DNA from: Paracoccaceae bacterium
Lineage (GTDB): Bacteria > Pseudomonadota > Alphaproteobacteria > Rhodobacterales > Rhodobacteraceae
Direction of reading: 5' to 3'
Length of the DNA stretch: 58,068 nucleotides
NCBI GenBank assembly: GCA_028284605.1
Contig: JANQRL010000026.1
Location: 1 to 58,068 of the forward strand
This document shows positions 32,331 through 38,952 of this stretch, one piece after another. The position numbers and the translations under genes were made by a program. The notes below the pieces were generated by a model. The model worked only from the letters and a program-made list of their open reading frames with translations, made no database searches and was not told where the DNA came from. Each line of letters begins with the position of its first letter. The first letter of the stretch is position 1.

Positions 32331-32373
32331 GAAACTCCTCGAAGAGTTTCACCAGACCCTTCGAAGGGTCTGG
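32331..32373. repeat. twin palindrome (second of two, downstream of P1 peptidase)
   Basis: GAAACTC/GAGTTTC at 32331-32350, then after 1 bp a perfect 22-bp palindrome CCAGACCCTTC/GAAGGGTCTGG at 32352-32373. The 20-bp core CAGACCCTTCGAAGGGTCTG is identical to that at 32229-32248, so the two twins are related by duplication or conversion. Confidence 0.75.
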
Positions 32374-32472
32374 CGCCCGCAGAACGGCATTGCACCCGAC
32401 CCTGCGCCATCGCACGGGATCGATGCAGGTGCGCCACCAGGTCGTGGCGGCCAAGCCCGGCCGATCCGCCGT

Positions 32473-33444
32473 TCAGTGGCCGAACCGCTCGCGCCAGCAG
32501 GGCAGCGGGCCGCCCGGTGCCGCCGCGTAGATGCCCCGGGCGATGGCGCGGGCCAGGCAGGTGGCGGCCATGTGGCCGAGGGCGATGGGATCGGCGTCCT
32601 GCCGGCCCGTGGCGGCGGCGAAGACGAGATCGCCGTCGAAGGGCGTGTGGCTCGGCACCAGCGCCCTGGCCATGCCATCATGGGCGGCGATGGCAAGCCT
32701 CGTGCATTCGGCCTGGGTCAGCCGCGCGTCGGTCGCGACGACGGCGATGGTGGTGGCCTGGCTCAGCTTCGTCCGCGGCAGGCCGCGGATCGGGTCCCGG
32801 GCCGGGCCGAGGCCGCCGAACTCCGCCGCCTCTTCCCAGGGCGCGGCCCAGAAATGCGGGCCGTCGCCAACGGTCGCGGCGCCGAGCGCATTGACCGCCG
32901 CCAGGGCCGCCACGGTCACCCCGTCGGACTGGCAGGAAGCCTGGCCGAGCCCGCCGCGCAGGTTCGCCGTCGTGGCCCCGCTCCCGGCGCCGACCGAGCC
33001 GAGAGCCGGGCGCCGGCCCTCCGGTCCGAGCGCGGCGTCGAGCGCGGTGCGGCCGAGGCCCTTATAGGGGTTCTCGGCCCAGGTCTTGTCGCCGCCATTG
33101 AGTAGATCGAAGAGGATCGCGCCGGGCACGATGGGCACCTGCGCCGGGCCCACGGCAAAGCCCCGGCCCAGCGCGGCGAGCCCATCGGCCACGCCGGAGG
33201 CGGCGTCGAGACCGAAGGCGGAGCCGCCCGATAAGACCAGGGCGTCGACCTCCTGAACCGTCTTGTCGGGGGCCAGCAGGTCGGTCTCCCGCGTCCCGGG
33301 CGCGCCGCCCATGACATGAACGCCGGCGGTGAACGGCCGGTCGGCCACCACGACGGTCGCCCCTGACATCAGCGACAGGTCGGTGGCGTGGCCGACCCGA
33401 AGGCCCGCGATGTCGGTCAGCAGGTTGTTCGGCCCCGGGTCCAT
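32473..33444 (-). CDS. P1 family peptidase (L-aminopeptidase/D-esterase type)
   Basis: 323-aa DmpA-superfamily N-terminal nucleophile-type hydrolase. Recognisable blocks: 'LLTDIAGLRVGHATDLSLMS' (N-terminus of the family), 'VDALVLSGGSAFGLDAASGV', 'NPYKGLGRTALDAALGPEG', 'GSVGAGSGATTANLRGGLGQ' followed by ASCQSDG, and the C-terminal 'DADPIALGHMAATCLARAIA'. Members self-cleave before a Ser/Thr nucleophile and release N-terminal amino acids; the exact cut site is not assigned. The start at 33444 is chosen by family N-terminus. It is divergent from creatinase across a region containing a twin palindrome. Confidence 0.88.
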   Translation of the reverse strand: MDPGPNNLLTDIAGLRVGHATDLSLMSGATVVVADRPFTAGVHVMGGAPGTRETDLLAPDKTVQEVDALVLSGGSAFGLDAASGVADGLAALGRGFAVGPAQVPIVPGAILFDLLNGGDKTWAENPYKGLGRTALDAALGPEGRRPALGSVGAGSGATTANLRGGLGQASCQSDGVTVAALAAVNALGAATVGDGPHFWAAPWEEAAEFGGLGPARDPIRGLPRTKLSQATTIAVVATDARLTQAECTRLAIAAHDGMARALVPSHTPFDGDLVFAAATGRQDADPIALGHMAATCLARAIARGIYAAAPGGPLPCWRERFGH

Positions 33445-33468
33445 AGCGCCGAGTCTCACCGCCGGCGC

Positions 33469-33516
33469 CAGAAATTTCCACAAATTTCTGTCGACGAAAT
33501 CTTGTGGAAGATTTCG
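33469..33516. repeat. twin palindrome in a divergent intergenic region
   Basis: Palindrome 1: CAGAAATTT(CCAC)AAATTTCTG, 33469-33490. Palindrome 2: CGAAATCTT(GTGG)AAGATTTCG, 33495-33516. The loops CCAC and GTGG are reverse complements, and TTCCACAA matches TTGTGGAA over 8 bases. It lies between divergently transcribed genes, so it is not a simple terminator. Confidence 0.78.
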
Positions 33517-33616
33517 GCCGCCGCCAGAATACCAAAGGCCGGAGCGATGGCGTCGCCCCCTCCAGACCCGCCGCATCCGTCCTGAACGCCGGGATGCTTT
33601 CGCCAGGAGGCCCCCG

Positions 33617-34819
33617 ATGGACCGTCCGCAATATCACCGCATCCGCAACGGCGTGAAGGCACCGCTGCCCTTCGGGCTGGAGGAATACGAGGCCCGACAG
33701 GCGGGTCTGCGCCGCATCATGGCCGAGACCGGTGCCGAGGTTGCCGTCCTCACCTCGATGCACAACGTCGCCTACTATTCCGGCTTCCTCTATTGCAGCT
33801 TCGGGCGGCCCTATGCGCTTGTCGTGACCGAGAACGAGGCGGTCACGATCAGCGCCGGGATCGACGCCGGTCAACCCTGGCGCCGGTCCCACGGTGACAG
33901 TCTGACCTATACCGATTGGGAGCGGGACAATTTCTGGCGCGCGGTGGCCTCGGTGGCCGGCACTGGGCGCACTGTCGGTTATGAGAGCGATCACCTCTCG
34001 ATGGCGCAATATGCCCTTATGGGCCGTTTCCTCGCGCCGGCCCATGTCGTCGATCTCTCGACGAAGACGATGCGCCAGCGGATGCGGAAGAGCGCGGCCG
34101 AGATCGCGCTGATCCGGGCCGGGGCGGCGGTGGCGGATGTCGGCGGCTGGGCGATCCGCGAGGCCATCGCCGAGGGCGCGCGCGAGATCGACGTGGCCAT
34201 GGCCGGCCGAGACGCCATGGAGCGCGCGATCGCCGCGCGTTTTCCGGACGCGGAGTACCGCGACACCTGGGTCTGGTTTCAGTCCGGGATCAACACCGAC
34301 GGCGCCCATAACCCGGTCACCTCCCGGCAGCTGCAACAGGGCGACATCCTCAGTCTCAACACCTTCCCGATGATCTCCGGCTACTACACCGCCCTCGAAC
34401 GCACGCTCTTTCTCGGCGATCCGGACCCGGCGAGCCTGACGATCTGGGAGGCCAATGTCGCCGCCCATGAATACGGCATGAGCCTGCTGAAACCGGGCGT
34501 GACCTGCGCCGAGGTCACCCATGCGATCAACGCCTTTCTGGCCGAGCGCGACCTGCTCGACTACCGCAGCTTCGGCTACGGCCATTCCTTCGGCGTGCTG
34601 AGCCACTATTACGGCCGCGAGGCCGGGCTCGAGTTGCGCGAGGATATCGACACCGTGCTGGAGCCCGGCCATGTCATCTCCATGGAGCCGATGCTGACCA
34701 TCCCCGAGGGCCAGCCCGGCGCCGGCGGCTACCGCGAGCACGACATCCTGATCCTGACCGGGGACGGTGCCGAGGACATCACCGGCTATCCCTACGGGCC
34801 GGATCACAACATCCTCTAG
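33617..34819 (+). CDS. creatinase (creatine amidinohydrolase)
   Basis: 400-aa member of the M24 'pita-bread' family, closely resembling creatinase, which hydrolyses creatine to sarcosine and urea. Telling segments: 'SMHNVAYYSGFLYCSFGRPY', 'WVWFQSGINTDGAHNPVTSR', 'GDILSLNTFPMISGYYTALE', 'FGYGHSFGVLSHYYGREAGL' and 'GYREHDILILTGDGAEDITG'. The creatinase-specific residues around FQSG(I)NTDGAHNPVT match what I know of the Pseudomonas enzyme. AGGAGG 6 bp before the ATG fixes the start. No sarcosine oxidase or urease is in the window, so the downstream pathway must be elsewhere. Confidence 0.92.
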   Translation: MDRPQYHRIRNGVKAPLPFGLEEYEARQAGLRRIMAETGAEVAVLTSMHNVAYYSGFLYCSFGRPYALVVTENEAVTISAGIDAGQPWRRSHGDSLTYTDWERDNFWRAVASVAGTGRTVGYESDHLSMAQYALMGRFLAPAHVVDLSTKTMRQRMRKSAAEIALIRAGAAVADVGGWAIREAIAEGAREIDVAMAGRDAMERAIAARFPDAEYRDTWVWFQSGINTDGAHNPVTSRQLQQGDILSLNTFPMISGYYTALERTLFLGDPDPASLTIWEANVAAHEYGMSLLKPGVTCAEVTHAINAFLAERDLLDYRSFGYGHSFGVLSHYYGREAGLELREDIDTVLEPGHVISMEPMLTIPEGQPGAGGYREHDILILTGDGAEDITGYPYGPDHNIL

Positions 34820-34906
34820 CCGAAACATGCGGACGCGGCGACAAGACCGTTGTGTCGCTGGGAGGGCCTGCTAGGTTTCGCCCGATTGTTAAGGAAAGGC
34901 AGGGAC

Positions 34907-35725
34907 ATGGCTCTCTCCGCACTGCACCGGTTTCCCCCCCGACTGACCCTCGGCCTCGCTGCCCTCGCCCTGGTGGCGGCCTGCGGTGCCCGCGAGCCCG
35001 AGAGGATCGGCGATGTGCTCGTCGACGAGATCGTGCCGGGCTACGGGGTGATCGCGGATGGCGACTACACGCTGCCGCCGATCCCGCCGCAATTCCTCGA
35101 CGGGCCGAACCGCCGGATGCTGGTGGCCTATCCCGGCGACGAGGAGGCCGGCGTGATCGAAGTCGATATCCATGCCAAGTTCCTCTACCTCGTGCTCGAG
35201 GACGGTATGGCGATGCGCTACCCGATCGGGGTCGGGCGGCTCGGCCGGTCGATCCGCTCCGCCACCACGATCCGGCTGAAGCGGGAATGGCCGGGCTGGA
35301 CGCCGACCGCCAACATGCTCAGGACCGAGCCGGAGGTCTACGGCCCCTTCGCGCAAGGCGTGCCGGGCGGGCTGGCCTCGCCACTCGGGGCCCGGGCGCT
35401 CTATATGTACCGCGGCAACCGCGACACGCGCTACCGCATCCACGGCACCAACGACCTGCAATCGATTGGCAATTCCGGCTCGGCGGGCTGCATCCGGCTC
35501 TTCAACCACGACATGATCGACCTCTTCGAGCGCGTCGACATCCCGACCCGCGTGGTGATGCGCTCCGAAGAGGACAGCATGCGGATCGAAGGCGACTTCT
35601 TCGACCGCGGCGAAGAGCTTCCGCCCACCATCATCGACCCCGAGACGATCTACGGTGCCGTGGCGGAGGCCGAGGCGGCGGAGGCCGAGGCGGCCCTTGC
35701 GGAGGCGGAGGCGGCTGAGGGATAG
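34907..35725 (+). CDS. L,D-transpeptidase (YkuD/ErfK), lipoprotein
   Basis: 272-aa cell-envelope enzyme. N-terminal lipoprotein signal with lipobox 'LALVAACGARE'; YkuD domain with 'IEVDIHAKFLYLVLEDGMAM' and the catalytic 'RIHGTNDLQSIGNSGSAGCI' followed by R (HGTN...SxGCIR, nucleophile Cys). It would form 3-3 peptidoglycan cross-links or attach lipoproteins to the wall. The C-terminal tail is an Ala/Glu repeat ('AEAEAAEAEAALAEAEAAEG'), an unusual charged extension. The start at 34907 is backed by AGGG about 6 bp upstream. It is monocistronic between creatinase and the coiled-coil gene. Confidence 0.92.
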   Translation: MALSALHRFPPRLTLGLAALALVAACGAREPERIGDVLVDEIVPGYGVIADGDYTLPPIPPQFLDGPNRRMLVAYPGDEEAGVIEVDIHAKFLYLVLEDGMAMRYPIGVGRLGRSIRSATTIRLKREWPGWTPTANMLRTEPEVYGPFAQGVPGGLASPLGARALYMYRGNRDTRYRIHGTNDLQSIGNSGSAGCIRLFNHDMIDLFERVDIPTRVVMRSEEDSMRIEGDFFDRGEELPPTIIDPETIYGAVAEAEAAEAEAALAEAEAAEG

Positions 35726-35790
35726 GGTTCCAAACCGGGTCGTAGTGCCTAGGTAACAGAGATGTGAGCGTGGATAGAGAGGACCGATAG

Positions 35791-36867
35791 ATGAGCGATT
35801 TCGACGCCCAGATCAGAGAAAGCCAGGCCCAGGTCAGCGAGGCCCAGTCGAAAATCGCCGAGCTGACCAGCAGGATCGAGGTGGCGCGCCAGAAGATGGC
35901 GGCCGGCGACGACATCGCGGTCGATATCGAGAATGCCACGCTCGAGGATGTCCACGCCCATACCGAGGCGATGAACGCCAATATCGCCGAGCTCATCATG
36001 GGGCTTGATGACGTCACCGCCGGCTTCCAGAAGGATTTCGACGAGATGCGCTCGAAGACCGGGTGGGAGAGTTTTGTCGGTTTCTTCGCCAAGGACCGGG
36101 CCGAGGCGATGCGGCAGGAGCGGATGCGCACGGCGAGCGTCGACGACAAGCTCCAGGACCTGATCTCGAAATCCGACGTCATCACCTCTCTGCTGGAAGG
36201 CCAGCTCAACATCCTCAACGAGCAGCGCGAGAAGGTGGAGGGCAATCTCGGCGGCACGCTCGAAGAACGTGAGACGACCGTCGGCGAGCTTGAGGCCGTG
36301 CGGGCGGAGATCCTCGCCATGGACCCGAAGATCATCGAGCTTGAGAACAAGATTTCCGTGGAACAGGACGCCGCCGCCCGCACCAAGCTCGAAAGCGATC
36401 TGGCCGACCTCAACACCCGCTACAACGCGCTGGTGCAGGAGGAGCAGGTGATGCTGGCGAAGTCCCAGACACTGGAGCGCTATATCGAGAAGGGCAAGAC
36501 CTGGGTGGACAGCTTGCAGAACCAGGCCGCGACCCAGATGGTGCTGATCAACAAGCTGAAGACCGACACCCAGCAGCGTGTGGTGCTCTATGATGCGCTG
36601 ACCAAGTCGCTGAAGACCGCCCAGCAGCAGGATGTCGCCCACCGGATCAACGAGATCGGGGTGAAGACCGACGAAGAGGCGCAGACCGCCATGGCCGCCA
36701 TCGGCTCGGCCACCAATGCCCGGATGGCGGACATGCTGGAGGCGCACGAGGACCACATGGTCTTCGCCCGCGAAGTGCTGGAGGCCAAGGCGAAGGCCGA
36801 CGAACGCTTCATGCGCCGGTTCCAGGCGGTGGTGGAGAAGCACGACAGCAACCAGTACGGGGCTTGA
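35791..36867 (+). CDS. coiled-coil protein, 358 aa
   Basis: Almost entirely helical with long heptad stretches: 'QIRESQAQVSEAQSKIAELT' (about 7-26), 'LEGQLNILNEQREKVEGNLG', 'LEAVRAEILAMDPKIIELEN' and 'LEAKAKADERFMRRFQAVVE'. No signal peptide or membrane segment. It vaguely recalls TelA-type toxic-anion-resistance proteins, but no diagnostic motif is present. It opens the cluster of uncharacterised genes that continues at 37779, from which it is separated by an inserted toxin-antitoxin pair. A 10-bp stem hairpin (36878-36900) follows its stop. Possibly a membrane-skeleton or AAA partner protein; not assigned. Confidence 0.75.
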   Translation: MSDFDAQIRESQAQVSEAQSKIAELTSRIEVARQKMAAGDDIAVDIENATLEDVHAHTEAMNANIAELIMGLDDVTAGFQKDFDEMRSKTGWESFVGFFAKDRAEAMRQERMRTASVDDKLQDLISKSDVITSLLEGQLNILNEQREKVEGNLGGTLEERETTVGELEAVRAEILAMDPKIIELENKISVEQDAAARTKLESDLADLNTRYNALVQEEQVMLAKSQTLERYIEKGKTWVDSLQNQAATQMVLINKLKTDTQQRVVLYDALTKSLKTAQQQDVAHRINEIGVKTDEEAQTAMAAIGSATNARMADMLEAHEDHMVFAREVLEAKAKADERFMRRFQAVVEKHDSNQYGA

Positions 36868-36877
36868 GCGCGTCCCG

Positions 36878-36900
36878 GAAACGCTCCGGTGGAGCGTTTC
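36878..36900. terminator. hairpin after the coiled-coil gene
   Basis: GAAACGCTCC (GGT) GGAGCGTTTC, a perfect 10-bp stem 10 bp after the stop. No U-tract follows. It is a single hairpin, not one of the twin elements. The remaining gap to 37118 holds only the operator at 37074-37102. Confidence 0.45.
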
Positions 36901-37073
36901 AGCGCGAAAGGGGCGGAGCCCATGGCCATCGAGTGCCGAAATCAGAACGGCAAAGGGCAGGGCCCGGCTCGTTCTCCAAACCAGTTCGGCACAGAGCGTT
37001 ACCCGGCGAGGGGGCTGTCAGAAACATCGCGGCCTGTTCCGGTCTGTCCGTGCGGGGCAGGTGGTTGAAAATC

Positions 37074-37102
37074 CCCAATTTAGCTAATATACCTAAATTG
37101 GG
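37074..37102. promoter_or_regulatory. operator palindrome of the Phd/toxin pair
   Basis: 10-bp arms CCCAATTTAG / CTAAATTGGG separated by 9 bp (CTAATATAC), ending 16 bp before the antitoxin ATG. It is AT-rich in a GC-rich setting, with a TAATAT that could be the -10 box. Phd-type antitoxins repress their own operon by binding such palindromes. Confidence 0.7.
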
Positions 37103-37118
37103 AATAAGGGGGTTCAGC

Positions 37119-37361
37119 ATGCGGGGATATTCCGCCACCGATCTGGCCAACCGCACCGGCGACGTCCTGTCCGCCGCCGCGCAGGAGGCTGTCGAGATCA
37201 CGCGTCACGGCAAACCGCGTTTCGTGCTGATGAGCCATGAGCGGTTCGAGCGGCTGGTCAGGGCTGGCGACAGCCGCCGGGCGATGCAGGTCGAGGACAT
37301 GAGCCCCGAGGAGCGTGCCGCCGTCATCGCGGCGCTTGAGGACGACCTCGACGATGGGTGA
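37119..37361 (+). CDS. type II antitoxin, Phd/YefM family
   Basis: 80-aa antitoxin. The N-terminal 'RGYSATDLANRTGDVLSAAA' and 'VEITRHGKPRFVLMSHERFE' form the Phd DNA-binding and dimer fold. The acidic C-terminus ('DMSPEERAAVIAALEDDLDD') is the toxin-neutralising tail. An AAGGGG ribosome site and a palindromic operator precede it. It overlaps the toxin gene by 8 bp. It should bind the downstream toxin and autoregulate the pair. Confidence 0.9.
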   Translation: MRGYSATDLANRTGDVLSAAAQEAVEITRHGKPRFVLMSHERFERLVRAGDSRRAMQVEDMSPEERAAVIAALEDDLDDG

Positions 37362-37782
37362 ACCGCCCAAGGCCGGGGACATCCTGCACTACCCCTATCT
37401 CTGGGCCTGGCAACAGGCGCGGGGCGAAACCGAGGGGTGCAAGCCTCGGCCCACCGCCGTCGCCGTCACTCTGCACCGGAGCGACGGCCATCGACAGGTC
37501 TACCTGCTGGCCATCACCTCGCAACCGCCCGACAGGGCCGGCAAGGCGCTGGAGATTCCGGAAACCGACCGCCGCCGCGCTGGTCTGGATCAGGACAGGC
37601 AACTCTGGATCATTCTGGACGAGTACAATGTCGATACAGTGGACAGGTCCTACTATCTCAACGCCGACGATCTGATCGGGCGTCTTGCAACGCCGTTCCT
37701 GCGACAAGTGCAGCGCGCCTTCCGAGATGTCGTGGCCGCGGGCGGTGCCGCCCAGATTCCCCGGCGGGACAACGAGGCATGA
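37354..37782 (+). CDS. putative toxin, PemK/MazF-like
   Basis: 142-aa partner of the Phd antitoxin. 'PKAGDILHYPYLWAWQQARG' followed by 'CKPRPTAVAVTLHRSDG' has the start of the PemK/MazF beta-barrel (G-D-I-...-K-x-R-P-x-V/A-V), and 'VYLLAITSQPP', 'ALEIPETDRRRAGLDQDRQL' and 'WIILDEYNVDTVDRSYYLN' continue it. MazF-like toxins are mRNA endonucleases; this family is distant, so activity is inferred from position and fold. Its stop overlaps the ATG of the following 369-aa gene (ATGA), tying toxin translation to a host gene. Confidence 0.7.
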   Translation: MGEPPKAGDILHYPYLWAWQQARGETEGCKPRPTAVAVTLHRSDGHRQVYLLAITSQPPDRAGKALEIPETDRRRAGLDQDRQLWIILDEYNVDTVDRSYYLNADDLIGRLATPFLRQVQRAFRDVVAAGGAAQIPRRDNEA

Positions 37783-38888
37783 GTGAACTGGACCATTTCG
37801 CCCTCGAAGACACCCGCGTCACCCGCCGGTACTTCGCGAAGTTCGACGCGATCACTGCCCATCTCGCCCGGGTCGCTGCGGTGATGGAGACCGAGGGCAG
37901 CCTGAACCGCCGCGAGGTCGAGGTCATCGCCCGCTATGTCGTGGGCCTCTCCCTGACCTTCCGGGCGCTGGCGCAGAAGTATCACTTCTCCGGCCGCTGG
38001 CCCCATGCCGGGCAGCTCCGCTTTGACCGGGTGGAGAGCGGGTTTCCGGTCTTTTCGGAACTCATGACCATGGCCAATGACGCCATGCAGGCCGAGCGGC
38101 ATCTGCGCGAGATGCCGACGCCCGGGGAGCTGAAGGAACAGATGGTCAAGACGATCATCGGCGATCTGGCGATCCCCACGAAGCTGCAATTCGCCCTGTC
38201 CCAGCGGCTCTATTACGAGGAACTGGCCAAGGGGCAACTGTTCTGGGCCCGCAACGACCCGGATGCGATCTGGATCGGGACCGAGGGCGACAGGCGCCGG
38301 TTTCTGCTCCATTGGGCGGTCTATGACAGCCAGATCAACCTGCCCCAGGTCTACCTGATGGAGGTCGAGGATACCGGCCGCACCGGGCTGCCCAAGGACG
38401 GGCGCCGCTGGCCCGAGGTGCAGGCCCATCTGATGGCCCAGGCGGTGGCCGGGCTGAAGCTTCTGACCATCGCCCGCGGCTTCGACGCCGATTTCGACGA
38501 CCTGCACCCGAAACGCCTGCGCCGGTTCCATATCGGCCCGATGTATTCGGAGAGCTTCACCCGGCAGGAGGGCCCGCTGCGCCGGGTGCTGACGGCCGCC
38601 AAGGCGCCGATGGGCGAAGATTGGGCCCTGGTCTGGACCGAGGAGGACCTCCTCAGCGAACGGGTCGAGGAGGAGCGCGCCGGCTGGTTCGGCAAGGTGG
38701 AGCGCCAGGTCTTTGCCCTCGACCCCTTCGCCGGGCAGGGGGCGGAGAGCGGGGCGAGCCGCACGACCCGCGCCATCATCCTGCCCGAACGCCCGTTCCA
38801 GGCCCTGGCCGAGCTCGACCCGCCCGGGTTCCGGGATGTGCGCAAATTCGTCGTGAGCCCCCAGGGCCGCGTGTTGAGCTATAGATGA
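37779..38888 (+). CDS. uncharacterised protein, 369 aa
   Basis: Soluble protein of unknown function in the AAA/DUF6638 cluster. N-terminal region helical ('TRRYFAKFDAITAHLARVAA', 'ETEGSLNRREVEVIARYVVG'). The middle has beta-type strands ('RFLLHWAVYDSQINLPQVYL', 'MEVEDTGRTGLPKDGRRWPE') and the C-terminus 'FRDVRKFVVSPQGRVLSYR'. No catalytic motif is visible. Its start lies inside the toxin stop (ATGA), and a twin palindrome sits between it and the AAA gene. The co-orientation and conserved style of these genes suggest a multi-protein assembly with the AAA ATPase. Confidence 0.7.
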   Translation: MSELDHFALEDTRVTRRYFAKFDAITAHLARVAAVMETEGSLNRREVEVIARYVVGLSLTFRALAQKYHFSGRWPHAGQLRFDRVESGFPVFSELMTMANDAMQAERHLREMPTPGELKEQMVKTIIGDLAIPTKLQFALSQRLYYEELAKGQLFWARNDPDAIWIGTEGDRRRFLLHWAVYDSQINLPQVYLMEVEDTGRTGLPKDGRRWPEVQAHLMAQAVAGLKLLTIARGFDADFDDLHPKRLRRFHIGPMYSESFTRQEGPLRRVLTAAKAPMGEDWALVWTEEDLLSERVEEERAGWFGKVERQVFALDPFAGQGAESGASRTTRAIILPERPFQALAELDPPGFRDVRKFVVSPQGRVLSYR

Positions 38889-38890
38889 AC

Positions 38891-38933
38891 CGGATTTCGA
38901 CCGAAATCCGTGACGATCTTTGGTCAAAGATCG
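38891..38933. repeat. twin palindrome inside the operon
   Basis: CGGATTTCG(AC)CGAAATCCG at 38891-38910 and CGATCTTTG(GT)CAAAGATCG at 38914-38933. Loop AC is the complement of GT, and GACC matches GGTC. It starts 2 bp after a stop codon and ends 7 bp before the ribosome site of the AAA gene, so it lies between co-directional genes. Confidence 0.78.
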
Positions 38934-38952
38934 GGCCCGCCAGGAGGAGCCG

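Noticed and set aside
31063-33105. 680-codon plus-strand open frame across the phosphoesterase and P1 peptidase
   Set aside because: It is antisense to two recognised genes, crosses the twin palindromes, and its translation is low-complexity.
36878-36900. ninth twin palindrome
   Set aside because: Only one hairpin is present and no partner with a complementary centre follows, so it is treated as a single terminator-like hairpin.
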